Position numbers and translations under genes: made by a program | The notes under the pieces: generated by a model | What the model saw: the letters and a program-made list of their open reading frames with translations, nothing else | The model's database searches: none | Told to the model about the DNA's origin: nothing | Assembly (NCBI GenBank): GCA_013397845.1 | Contig: VZTG01006403.1 | Location: 310,001 to 374,000, forward strand | Reading direction: 5' to 3' | From: Melanocharis versteri | Taxonomy: Eukaryota; Chordata; Aves; Passeriformes; Melanocharitidae | Length of the DNA stretch: 64,000 nucleotides | Shown: positions 47,481-61,400 of the stretch, piece by piece | Numbering within the stretch: position 1 is the stretch's first letter | How the letters are laid out: each line of letters starts with the position of its first letter

Positions 47481-50400
47481 TTAAAATCTCCTCTGGTGGC
47501 ACAGCAGTTAGAGTTTTCTGTAGTTCTCTGGTTCTGAATTATTCAATTTTTAAATATTTTTTTAATAGTAAAGTGAGCATTTACATTTTGTGTTTAAAAA
47601 AGAGTATGCCTATGTTGGGTAACTTCTTTTCCTGCAGCATATGCAACTCCTAACTCTGTGGAAGGAGCTGAATAAATTTGGTAGCAAATGACTGGATGTT
47701 CAAGAAAACAAATCTCATAAGGAAGCTGTCCAGTAGGAGCAAGACATAAATCTGGTCAAGTGCGTTGCTGGTCACCCTGTTACTCTTATGTTACCTTTTT
47801 AACCTGTGAGGGACCTCTGCTTTGTTCCAGTGCTGATGTGTCCTCAGGGCTGTGTTTCTCACAGAATCTAATCCCTGAAGATTCAAGTCTGTGCTTTCTG
47901 TGCTTCCCTTTGGGTGCCTGGACTACTCTCTGTGATCTAGATACCAGAATATTCCCCTGAATTATAATGTGCTGTGACTAATCAGTAAATCTAGGTGCAG
48001 TCCAATGTCTTGGTCTTTGAACTGTGATGACTCAAAAGGAGATCTACTTTGGGTTTTGTAGGCCTCTTCTAGATATTTAACATGTTTGTATTTGTGAGAA
48101 AAAGGGGAAACTGTTTGTCTTCTGTTTTCAGCCCTGCAATAACTATGGTATTTTATATTAAAAGCTGAAATTTTCATGATCACAGGTAGTTTGATATGAG
48201 TAGTTCAGGAGGCTACAGGCATAACCAGTTCACAGCGGCCAGAGAACAGAGTTCCTAAACGAAGATTTGGTTTTTAAAGTAACGGATATTTCTGTCCTTC
48301 CTTTGTGTGTGAACATCAGTCTGGACTAGGACCTTAGTGTCGTTCTCCTGCTCAGTCTTTTCCACCGTACCTCAGTGATGCAAGTGCTGCATGACAGTGA
48401 GAATTTTCTTCTCTCAGTAGCAGAATTTTGGTGGTCTCTCCTATCTGGTCTGCCCACTTCAGCAGTCTCAAGACCAGCGCAGCATCCTGCCTGCTAATAT
48501 GATCAGTCCTATAAGCAGTGGGTGAGGCCCTTCATTACTTGTTGTACAGTAATATATAGGACAACCTGTTAGGCCTCATTCCTGACTTGCAAAATGCATT
48601 TTCCCCTGACCTAGAATTAAAAATCTAACTTAAAACAAGTAACAGGTGGCACTTGACAAGAAGCCAGAGGACAGTTTAGGGTCTGGAGATACAGACATCA
48701 CCCTTCATAGAGGACGGCAGTATTCAGAACCTTCAGTATACATACTGCTGGCTGTACAGTAAGATCTCTGTTACTCTGTGCAATATATAATTGATTCTAT
48801 TAGTTGTCTGGCTTTAATAACCATAATCAGTTCAGTGGGGATTTATTTTGCCTAAATAGGGTGGTTTTAAATTTGGCATGTACGCAATCCATTCTCTTCA
48901 GATTTATGTTCTTCTGTTCTGGTGCAAAAAGGAAAAAAAAAAACCCTCAACCACGTTTTGGTTTTGCTGTACCAAGGTTTTAATGAAGGTATTTAGGAAA
49001 GCTTAGGAAGTAAAATCGTTGAGCATTCCCTTTTCTTGGTAAGAACAATAAAACAAACTGTAAAATTTCTGAATGTTAGCACCATAAGCTTTTAGTTAAA
49101 CTATAGGGAGGACTGTTACTATTCTGCTCTTCCCTTGCACTTCCACCTAGTTTTACTTAAAAATTAACATGCTTTATACTAACAAAAATGTCTGGCTAGC
49201 TACTAATTGTGAAGAGAGTGTCTAGTACGATTTTTCCTTTTAGTAATTCCTAACTGGCTTTTCAGAATGCTACCTGTGTTTCTGTGTTTGCTGTCTAGTA
49301 GTCTTTGGATCTCTTTGTAAATGTTTTAAGTGTAGATATTTAGAAATTACTTGTTTGATTAAATGCAGACAGAAAAATTACTTCTGATCAATTTGATAAG
49401 ACAGTGGTATGTCAAGAGGCCAAGCAAAAAAACTTAAATTTTCTTAAAAACATGCATCCACAGTACTATTAAAATTTTCTTAAATAATTGCTGCTGATTC
49501 TGTATTCCTCTTATCTCTGTATAACATTCAGCATTAGCAGCAGAAAATCTATTATTAACTTAAATGATTTTGTAAGAGCATACATCTGGAGAAGCTTTAA
49601 TTTTTATCTAGGAATATGTCTTACTCCACATGTGGGCTAACATGCATGTCGATGCAAAGACAGATGAATAACTGTATGTTCAAGCAATAGTGTGGTTCCT
49701 TTGGGGTCAGGCAACAATGGTTAGACAATTTATTTCTTTAGTTTCCAAAGGGTTTGAGTGCCAGAGCTACAGAGACACTGAGACCAGAACATTGTGGAAG
49801 AAAAACATTCAGTGTGCCATTGTATACCTCTAGCACAGCAGTCTTTCAGCCTTATTGTGTAGGCAATGATTTATTTATATATATCTGCCTACTTCTAACT
49901 AAACTGAAATTTTATGTTATTGTATCGGAAGGATAGACACCTTATATTGATTTGTATGTGTGTAAGAACTGTTTAGACAAATTAGATGACATGCTAAGAG
50001 AAAGATACCTTTTATTAGTGGATTTCTTTTTTTACTAAGTACTGCTTATGAACATATTTATAAAATTTAAGATTTGTGAAAAGGGAAATAGTTTTTTTAT
50101 ACATCTGCATGGTGTTTGTAATTAATTAATGACTTTATTTCTAAAAGTGCTTAGCTGAAGATCAAAAATTAATCCCAAGAAATCCTTGAATTCCTTTCTG
50201 TTAGTAAAAACAGAAGAAAAAATTATGCCCGTGTGTTTCTTGCTTGTGGTTAGTCCAGACATGCTTTTTCCAATACAGACCTTTTTTTTAATGCTGCACC
50301 GCTACTAACATTTTGAATTGCAGAAAATACTTTCATAAAGCATTGAAGTGAGGAAGACCTTTTAGCAGTTTTCTGGTTTTATTTTCCATATGTACAGGAT

Positions 50401-53400
50401 ATTGCTTTGACTTATCAAAGAATTGGTTCTGCTGCAATCAGAAGGAGCATGTGCTAAAAGTAACTGGGGATGGGTTGGTAAAACACAAGTGGAGAGGGCT
50501 GTGCAAGAGATTTAGGTTGCTTCCACAAAACAAGTCTTACATTCATTCCTGAAAGTCTCAGTCCTGGCTCTTTTGCTAGCTTTCACCAGTACAGCCTGCT
50601 TATCAAAGCACTTTATCAGTGGGGAAGGGATGTGGGTTAACCACTTCACTCAACTCGAACTTCCCAGCTAGCAGTCTGTCACCCGACAGCTGTTTTTCAA
50701 TACATACACTATGTGCTGTGGTGCTGATTCAGAACTCATGACAAGAACAGCATTGTACTGTGGGGTTTGTTCACATTTGGGGTTTGTTTCCTATAAGTTT
50801 TAAGGGAAAAGAATCCAAGCACAACTTCAAGGTTCAGCTTTTTTCTTCTTTAATAAAAAAACCCAAAAAAGCTGTTTTCCCCATTACAGCTAAGTGTGTG
50901 TGTATGTGTACACATTTGATATATGCAAAATCCCCAGGATGGACTTCAGAACACTGGTAGGGGGGTATTTGCTTTCTGGTAAACCCCTAGCCCTTGCCAT
51001 CTCCCCTTTCTGGACAGCATCAGCATATCTGTTTCAAGTGCTAATGCAGCAGACCAGATCAATCAGTATTTGTGTGAGTGGTATATCCTTAACATAGATA
51101 TAGGCTGTGAATGTGCGTGCTTACCTTTCTGTTTATTTCCATTCTATTCTTTAATGTGGTTATGTAGGAAATAGAAATAGATTCAAAGGTAGACTGACTT
51201 TGAACAATTTTTGAGGGGCATGTTCAGAGCACATTTAGGGTGGGGAAACTAATTTCTCTCGATCTTTGCTTGCTTTCTTAAGCACAAGTTAAAAATCCAG
51301 TCTTCATGGGGGTGAACCTAACCCTCTGGAAATGCACTGAATTTGGTGAAGTGGTGGAGAAAGACTTAAAACCATGCCTGCTCTTCAGAATTCAAGTGCA
51401 ATAGTGAAAATACTGGGCTTCCCACAAGCTGCTCCTGGGCCTGGAGACCCCAGAAAAAAGAGGTCCAGTGTGATGAATGTGGGGGATCAGCACAGCAAAC
51501 CTAAACTCAAGTATCTGGAAACCTGTGGGGTGGCAGGGTACATTAACAGACCACCCAGTAGTTAAGAGGGTCTTGGGTGGATTAAAAACCAGAGGAATAG
51601 CAAAGGGTTTCTTTAGTTTTGTGCTAGAGGGAGGTGTGTGGGGTGGAAGTGGGCATTGGGTATTTATTAATCACCTCCTGTATTAAGCAGAGGTTAATAC
51701 AGAAGGATAGTTTCCAAGCAAAGTTCATGTTACTTGCTGAAAACCTTCTTCATTCTCAGCGGATGCCCACAGCCCTGGGGGCCTTCCCCAGAGTAAGGGC
51801 TGGTGTGTTGCCCTGGCCCCTGCTGCTCCCCTCCTCATTCCTCCCCCTTACCTTGTACACTGGCCTCGAGCTCGTAAATGCTCTGTAAAACTTCCAAGCT
51901 GCCCCAGTCCTCAGGAGATTAATAATTGCAGAAGGCAAGTGGCAGGAGTGGAATGCCGTTCTGCCAGGACAAATCCCGCCGGGGTGGTGATGAGGCCAGG
52001 TTTGGCTCCAGTGTCCCTCTGAAGCTTGTCAGGCTTTTATGTCTCTCTGCTGGGTGAAGTTTGCTGACGGACTGCTGATTTTTGGCACGCCACAGCGAAA
52101 TGCTTCACCTTGCAGACCACAGGCAGCCCAAGAGAAGATTTTCTCTGCGCCGTTGTGAGTGTTTTGAATCTCATGATGCTGCAGGCGTCTGAACACTTTC
52201 TTTGGTCACCTTGATGGCAAAGCTAAGTCTCAGGCTGTGGTTCATGGTTCCTTCTGGAACAGTTTTATGATGACTTTCCAAAACTGCTTTTCTGTGTGAG
52301 GAAAATTTGTCATCAGAAGGGTTTTCCTGGGGATAGAAGAGGAGGAGGGAGTGTTAAATGTTCAACTTGTTCAGAATTTCAGCATTTGCATGGGATACAA
52401 ATGAAGTCTAAAATGATTTACTTTGGTTTACTTTGACAGAAGTATGAGAAATCCTGTTAATGAGTTATGTATCAGTCTTTGAACTTGTGCAAATGAATTC
52501 TGTTACCAGACAGCGTTTTCATTCCTTTCCTTGAACATAGCAAATTAATAAGAAATGTGGAAGAGTGGAGAACTTTAATTTCAGTACTGATTATTTGATC
52601 TGTTATAAGTTTAATAAATAACATTCTTTTAACGTCTTGGTTCCAGAAGACTTTCAAAGAAACACCAAAAATGCTCATTTCCTATTAATCCAAGGAACTC
52701 ATCTGAACTATTTGATACAACTCCTTATAAACCTTGTATTGTACAAGATGGGGAAGAATGTGCAAATATGCTTACACCATCTTGAAGCAGTGATTGAGGC
52801 TGTCAGTGATTAAATCTGAGCAGGATGGATTTACACAGCTACAGTGGAAATACTTTGCGAGGTTTTTACCTAGGATACGATGCTATACAACCAGTACTCA
52901 AAAAATTTTGGGCCAAGGCATCTCTGGGTATTGAAGTACCTCTTGCCTGAAAGATGTTGTATTTGCTGGCAAGTTGCTACCTAGATACTTCCTGGAATAG
53001 TGTTCGATACAGATAATTTTGCCCAATGTAACTTCACAGAGCTTTTGTGGAATATCCCCCACAATGTCCCCCATCTAGGTACTGATGTGGCATAACTGCT
53101 GCAGTAGATGTGACTGGAGAGCCCTTGCAAGGATGTGGTCTAAGCAGTACCTGAAAGCAGCTGTGCTGTAGTAATTTTTGCTATCTCTGGCTGATTTAAA
53201 GGGCTTCACATAGTTATCAACAATATACATTCATTTAGTATGCTTTTAAATTGATGGAGGTGTTCAATTTAATTCTTATAAATTGTGTGGGTGGACCAGG
53301 AGAATATTGCCCAGGCTGAGTTGCTAGCAGCCCTCGTGCCAAAGAGAGGTCACTTTCTGTGGATTGCTCTACTGCTCTTTATTTCAGGTGCTCAAACACA

Positions 53401-56400
53401 TTTTACAGGTGAGTATCATAAATCTCAAAAGCAGAAAGAGATAAACACGAGGCAGATAAATATCGTCAGTTCAGAGGAACAAAGTGTTCAGAGGTTAGGA
53501 ATAGCAGGAACAACAAAGAATTATATTTTTTTTACATTCTAATCCAAATGGTTTGATGTCCAAGGCAGGTGTAGTGGTTTGAATGTGGGGATTTCCTTTC
53601 TCCATTGCACTCTCAAATTTATGTTTGATTTGGTGGTCCATGTGTTTCATGAGTTTGATGTACATATAACTAACTCTAGCTAATGAATTTATAAAAGTTT
53701 AGTTTAGACTAGATATACATATAATGTAAATAAAACTGATAGATATCCTAGACTTTGAAATAGAACCATGAAAGAAAATACCCCAGTTGCTCACCAAATG
53801 GGGAGTCTGGATGAAAGGGCATTAAGACAGGACCGTCTTCAGGTGAGTCACAACAGTCCTTCCCTCCCTGTGGTGAGTTCTAGACAGGAAACTGGAAGCA
53901 AGAGGGGCAAGGAAAAAGGATTATAGGCCAGGACTCACCTCAGGAGCCAAACTCAGTTTTTAAGTTACTCGTTATTTTTTAATAGTGTGAGGAAACAACA
54001 GGGGATTTGCTACAGTGGAGATTGAGCAGGATTTTTCTACTGAGTTTCAGACTGACATAACTCCATCAGAAATTCCAGAGGAATAGAGACTGTGTCGGGA
54101 AGGTGAATGTACTTTTAAATCGCTAAAGGGCAACTCCCAATGATTGAGAGTTTTGAGTATTTGGAGTGCCAGGTGACAACCTTGGGAAGTAAGTGGAATT
54201 ATAGTAGGTACACCTTGAGTCATGGCCACTGCAAGAAAGTACGGTGATGTCACTTGGTGAAGCCTGAGGTTTAGGTAAATGACCTTTGGATCCAGGAAGT
54301 AATCTCTTCTGCCTCCTGCCCAGCAGGTTGTAAATAAAGAATTTATTTTTTTGCTGGTTGTAAGATCTATATGTAACTTGTTTATGCCTGATAATGGGTA
54401 CATATTATAAATAAAATTATAACCTGTCATTTTTAGTCCCATGTTACCATCCCCTCTTTTAGGATGTGTGGGCTAGTAATTGGAAAGGTTTAAATCAGAC
54501 GGTAAATCTTTTTTCCTGATAGATTCATTAATCTAATTTTTAAACTAATGCTAAATCCTGCATCTTTGAACAGTATTTGTGAGCTATATGCACCATGTAG
54601 GAGGCTGTTCTCAAGAGTATTTAAAGCACAGTAAAACTCTTCAAGAGCGTTGATTGTCCATGATTCTGCATGCTGTACAAAGATGGCTGTGAGTGGTGGT
54701 AGATTCCTTTGGACACAAGTGCTTGGAGATTGCATCAATACACCTAGAGTTTTATTAACACCTTGTTAACTTGAGAGCTGTCCAGAAAAGATTAATATGT
54801 TTTTCAGAAAGGAAAATTTATTATTTAATTTTGCCCTGCTGATTTTTATTATTGACAAGTTGTGAGAGGTGGAGGTTAAACTGAAACTTTTTTATACCCC
54901 AGAGCATGACCATTAATTTCTTTCTAAAAAGCTTGTCAAAACACAACAATCTCATCTTTCTTTTTACCGTGAAAATACATTAATAAAGTGGTATATTCCC
55001 CAATGCATCAACAGATGTAATTTATTATAAAATATGATATATTTTAGCTGCTAAGATATTACCCTGCAATATAAAGAAACTGCTAAAAAAATTGAAATAA
55101 AATAGAGACAAAATTCTTTTTCGTGTTCTGTTGAATGTCAAAGGTGAGATGTGAGTGCTGCTGAAGGAAGTGGAGATTGAATACAGAATTTCCTTTGTGT
55201 CTGAAGCAGCGAACTAGCGATGATTTGCCCAGGCCTATTGTTTCAATAATTATAGTTAACTTAAGACACAAAGGCTTGGAAACTGCCCTTTGGAGAATCT
55301 CATTCACTTTATTACTCCTGCAGCTATGAAAGAAATTCTTTATTCAGCAGGTTACTTTTTGAAAAGGGCAGCACTGCAAGCTTCACCACCTTCCCTTTAG
55401 GAAGTGCTCTCCAAACAGCCGAAGGGAAACAGAAGAACGTTTTTGCTGCTGTGACTAAATGTAGGTCTTGTTCAAGTATTTGGCTTGCTTCAGTATCTAT
55501 CCCCTCCTCACCCAACGTAAAGGTTTACCTGGGCTGCAGGACAAAAATAACACCAAATTCCTCTCCAACCACTGCAGCCTTTCTTTTAGCTGCCTGCTGC
55601 TGGTTAAAGTTAGAGCTTTCCTGGAAGCAGAGGCTCTGAGACTCCATCACCTGTGCTCCTTTCACAGCAGCTTTCCCTGCTACAGTCTGTCTTTTGGTTG
55701 TTTCTGGTCATTTCTGCTCTTTCATATCCTGTTAAATGCCGTTGTTTATTAATTCATCTGGCCAGTCACAAACCCACTGTTCTGTAATTTTGTTAATTTT
55801 AATTAAGATTCACCAGTAATGTTATGACTGAACTGTGTTGTCTCTCTGTGAGATAAAGGACTGTTGCATGTTCTTGCATTCTTGACATCAGATGAATTTG
55901 TATCACAAAATAAGCAGGACTGCCTCTGTGTTTAAAATGTCCCCCGAAAATGCACGTCCAAATGAAAGGTGAGCCATTTGAGTACTTCTCAAGCTTTGTT
56001 TTGGTGTTATGCTTGAACTCGCTATCTTTGCTCGTTGTTCAACTATGTCTCACAATTTACCAGGCTTCTGGTAGAGACAAAGGTTTCTCTGTAGAATCTC
56101 AAATTCTACAGGGCATCTTTTTCTCCTTTGGTCTTTTTGTCTTTTTTTTTTTCCTCTTGCTTGTGATCCTTTCATGTGCTTTCATCTTTCCTTCTTTGCC
56201 TTTTGTCTTTGCCATCAGCTTCTTCCCTTCTGGGTTTTTTCGTTGTTCCTTCCTCCTGGTGCTCTCTGCAGCATCCCTGTGCATTATCTCTTCTTCCCAA
56301 ACACTGGGTTTGCATTTCCCAACATCATCGGGTTAATTCTCACACCTTTTATCAGTGCTTTTCTCCTGGCTTTGCTCTTGTGCTTCCTTCAAAGCTGAGA

Positions 56401-58445
56401 GAAAGTGTGAGGAGATCAGACAGTCCAGAGAGCAGCATCCCGAGACATGGTCAGGAAAATGGCCTAATAACCTGGCATCCCATTAAATGTAGACAGCTTG
56501 AGAAGTGTGACAGGCTTTAGAACCCTAAAAGGTTGTAATATCTGTAGTTGCTTCTTGTATGCACACGGTTTCAGTAGCTTTCACTTTCTTTGTCTGAATG
56601 GGTTTAATTTCTGACAAATATTTCAAATAATTGTCTGCAAACATGTTCAGGAGGGAGAAAACCCGCCATCATACTTAGTAACCTTTTTGTTTTTTCTTGC
56701 TCATTGGTTCTCAATAAGCATCTAAATATATGCAATATTTATGGGCACCTATATTTATCTTTCAGTCAGTGTTGAAGTGCATTACCTGTTTAGTTAAACA
56801 TGTATTTTGCTTCTTTAAATGTATTATTTATCTGACAAATCCTATTGGTTTATTTGGAACTTTTACAGCCTGAAGGGCAAACACGTATTTTGGCATGGCA
56901 ACAGTTTAGAAAACATGTATTATTTACCCATCGGAAAGTAATGGGTCCTGAGGAGCCATTATGGTCCAGCTTGTAAATCCTTCTCAATTTGCATATTATT
57001 GACCCAATAGACAGTAACAACTCTTGGGACCTGTTGTGGTCTATCCATATTCATTTGGTTGCCATACATGTGTGTAAAGTCTGCTTGCTGGAACTCCTTA
57101 TAAATACTTGATTGAAAAAAATATATGCAGAAAGTTATATTTATAAATGAAATTGCTTGGTCAGTTTTAATTTGCCTCTTTCCTTCTCTCCCATAAATAC
57201 CTTGAGACACTTTCAAGGAAAATTGTTTGTTTTGGAATTACACAAGCACCCAGAAGAGCTTTATCCTGGTAATTATTTCTTTTTAAAAAACGCAAACACT
57301 TCTGTAATATAATACACAGTCTGACTTTTGCTGAATTTTTTAAAAAATGTTTTTATGCCAAGTTTCAGGCTAACAGCAAACTTTTATAGCTGAATAATAA
57401 AGATTAAACACATGAATGTATAATGGAAATGTTGACACCTCCAAGTCTGGTGGAACAAATGGTTTTTGTGTAATGAGAATTTTCCTTTTTAGAGCTAGAT
57501 ATTTTGAAGTCTTATTCAAACCATTTCTTTAAAACCAAAATCACTTCAGATAACATGGGAGTGTTGCGTGTTATCCAAAAAAGGTGTCACCATTGCCAGA
57601 ACTGTCAGGCTCTGGCACCCAAGAAAAAAAGGTAGCGGTATTCCTGAGTTTTATTATTCAGTGTGTGTCTGAGCCTGCACTCCCGATTTTATTACACTTG
57701 TTTCTGCAGCGTGGTGGAAGAGGGTAAATAAGGATTATGGCCACTCTGGTATGCAGTTGTTCATAACTCCATGCCATGACAGTTTCCCTGTGCAGGTTAC
57801 CAATGTTTTGAAGACTAGATGGGAAATTGGTCTTAAAAGCGTGAAAAAGAGCAACGAAGAAAAGAGAAAAAGGCTGATTTTTGTGGTGTAGGGAGTGTAA
57901 GCCCTGTTCTTGCCAGTTACGTGGAGGTGAATTTCCACTGAAGTGTCCATCGATGTTTATCTTGGAAGCAGTTTGTTAAGGAAGCATTTGATAAGGAGCT
58001 CTTAGCCTGGATGTGCCAAGTGGCCCACAGAAAGAGAGTGAGCAGCACCAGGAGCGGGGCCCAGCTGGGTGTGATGCTCCAAGCTGCGCAGGGAGCAAGC
58101 CTCCCCGCTTCTCTCAACCAGCTGTAAGCCAGCACCGTGCTGTGCCTGCTCAGAGTTTGGAAGGATGTCCACTTCTGCATGGCTATGCCAGCCAGAATTT
58201 GTGCTCATCCTAAAGACTCTGGAGGGGGCAGGAAAAAAATCATCCTTTGAAACTCAAAATGTTTTATGATGTAGTGATAATAATAGTAATGGATGGGAGC
58301 ACCGAATCCTGTCATTGTTGAAGGGCGATAGGAAACCTGATTTTTAGCATTAACTGGTTTGGTTTTTTTTTCAAGGGCAGTGACCTCACCCTTCTACCTG
58401 AATCTGAATGTGCATATGAGGAAATTTATGTATTTATTTAAAGAA

Positions 58446-58474
58446 TGTGTGTGTGCATGTGTGTGTATGTATAT
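58446..58474 (+). repeat. TG-rich microsatellite
   Basis: Imperfect TG repeat with CATG and TATG interruptions. Confidence 0.85.
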
Positions 58475-61400
58475 TTTAAACCAATTACATTGATATTAAG
58501 GATTTCTGTTCGTTGTTACTCATGGCCTTTTTCAATCTTATAGCATTTTTTCTGGAACTAGATGCATGATATGTGTTCTCTTGAGCTTCAGTGGACAAGT
58601 AATATGCGCTCACAGAAGAGTGAAATGAAAGTATAGCAAAACATTCTATACCTTCTATTTTTATTTAAAATTTGTAGTTAGACGGTCAACCCTTGCTGCG
58701 AAGCAGAATCTTTTTTTTATTACACGTTTAAACAAATGACAGATTTTTAATGGAAAATAATAATCACTTTTTGATGGTTTATTAAATGTGAAGAGAGAAA
58801 TTTGCAAATCCTTAGAAGTCCTTAAGCCTGGCTAGTCTCTCTAGCTGTGAAGTTTAGCTTGAAGAAGAAAAAATATTACAACCACTAATTCTTGCTGCCC
58901 CGAACCACTGCTGTCGTCTCTGGCCTACATGTGAAATCATCAGTCTGTAATTATATCTCTTGCCACAGAGTATAGTAATCAGGGTGTGTTAATCCCCATT
59001 ACACGTACATAAATCAGTTTTTAAAAAGAGGTTGAGGACATTTATTTGCAGTCTGTTTATTTTAAAGTTCTTTACAGGTAATGCACAAGAAGATGACTCC
59101 TGCCAAAGCTGGAGAAGTCTATTGCTTTTTCTGTAGACTTTGCTTATCATTAATAGAAAGCAGCATGTGTACATCCTGCAAACTCATTTCCTTATTTAAA
59201 GTGGGCATCCTTCCTTTACTGAGATATGCTTCCTCTTTTAATACAGGACTGAGGATGAAGCCTTTGTAAGTCCTTAAAGGCACATCCCTTCCAAATGACC
59301 TTTTGTCCCATGCTAGTAAGTTGCATTGTTTAGTCGACTCCCTGTTCAGTGCAGCTACATGAGCTGTCTTTGGAAATGAAGAAAAAAAATTCTTTGCTAA
59401 TTAAATTGGGAAACATGTCATATTTTCCCATTATAAAGCATAAATGAAAGTCCAGTTGAGTGTGGTGTGCCTTTTGGTGGCCTGTGGGGAACTGAATTCC
59501 AGGGAGTAACTGAGCAGTTTATTCACACAGCTGTCCGAGGACAGTTGCTACATTTGTACAGAACTTTTCCCTATGGATTTCTAAATTCTTCATAAAAATA
59601 TAATACTGTGTTTATTTTCCTTTGTTCCATATGACCAAGAATTGTCCAAATATATTCAACTGCATACAAAATTTTACAACTGTGCCTTTTCTGTATGTAA
59701 GCACCAACATATAGTCAGGTACTACTACAGCATTTCTCATGAAAATTCAACTGCATCTTCCAGTACACGTTTACTTGCATAGATTTACTTTTTCTTTATT
59801 TATGTCCTTTTAATGGATTTAAGCTTAACAGAAAATTATTCTTTCTGTGAACTACTTGTGCTTGATTTTTCTGAAAGTATCACAGATCAGATAATGTGGA
59901 GGAGATTAATTTCACAGGCACTGGATTTATAGCATTATTAAATTAATTGGGTGGAAGTTTGGTTGTAGGTAGTTTCTCTCTCATGACAGATACAGTATTT
60001 CACTAATCAGAGATAAATGGAAGTTAAATGAAAACTTGTTAACTAAATTTTCCATAAGTTTACCAGGCTGTTTCTGGTGGTTTGGTTTGTCAATTTGTTA
60101 AAGGGGGAGTTTTTTTAGGCGTTCATTCTTTTTTTTATCCTATGGAACATATCTGTAGGCAATTCATAAATATTTTCTTTTGAAAGCCTCTTACAGGGTG
60201 TCTCCTGAAGTGGCACCTCAGTGTCTGTGCTCAGGTCAGGTTCTCTGGAGTTGCCTGGGACTCCCAGAGCCTTCCAAGGTGAGAGGAGGATTCTCCCTGG
60301 CCTGGATTTGTTGAGATGCATGTGTATGATACCTGTCAGGAGTGATACCAACAACTGGACTGTTCACACCTGTGAAACGTTAGAGGATGGTGACACTCTA
60401 ATTGGCAGATGCTTTACCCTCTCCTGACCTGAGCCCAGGGAGGGGGTCTCCATAGGTACCTTGCTAGTTTCCGGAGAGAGGGGTTCTGCCCTAGAGGGTG
60501 AGTCAGAGAAAGTGCTTAATTGCCTCTTACCAAAGTTTATTTTGTTGACTGTATAGTCATAACCACTTTTATTCAGAAACCTAGCTGAAATAGTATCCTA
60601 CTTTATTCTCTATGAAGCCTCGTGCTTAAGCTACTTTCTCCAGAAGTGGGAAACCTGCATGGTAAAACTTCCTCATCTCAGAGGACTTTGATTCTTCACT
60701 TACCTGTGAGAATACATCGAGGTGGGAGCCACTCCAGCAGTCAAGAATTCGGGATGTTTGTTGGAGGGACAGAGATGCTACAAGTGAGATGGGTGAGGTA
60801 TGAAAAAGGAAGAAAATTAAATACAAAGTGGTTTCAATACGCAGTATAAAGAGAAGTTAAAAGAAAATTAATTCTTCTTATTCTTCAGGGAACAGTGAGA
60901 ACCCAGTGGGATTGAGGGTGAAATCTTATACCCATTGGAGTCAACTGAAATGTTATAATTGAGTGCAAAGCTCTTAACATGTGGCTTTTAGTGACATTCC
61001 CTAATCTGCAGTGGAAGTCCGTGGCACAGCTGGGTCTTTGTGCCAGCCTTCCAGGACTATGTTTAAAAAAGTGAACAATGAGAATGGAAAAACGTGTGCT
61101 TCCATGAAATTTGTGCAGGTTTCTCTGACCCTTGGTGGAAAAGGATGCAGTTTTGAGATGTGAGTTGCTACGGCCTCAGTGCCATAAGTTCACTGGAGCT
61201 GTTTTGTGATCAACCTGTACATGACAAAATATATGGCAGCGTTCTTGAATGACGGTGATGCACCTTTTGCAGCAGCTGACTTCTGCACATGGGGTTTGGA
61301 GGAGACCTTTCTGATTAGGTGGTTGGTGGGTGATTAAGTTGTGGTTGAGGTCCTGACCTGGCTGCAGGTAGTGCAGGTTTGGTGTTAAAGCAAGGTTGTT

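Noticed and set aside
55950..56336. A small membrane protein
   Set aside because: The apparent hydrophobic segments come from a pyrimidine-rich stretch (TTT and CTT codons); there are no supporting boundaries or motifs.
57917..58213. Coding sequence in the G+C-rich patch near 58 kb
   Set aside because: Three frames on two strands are open over the same bases, and no translation resembles a known protein.
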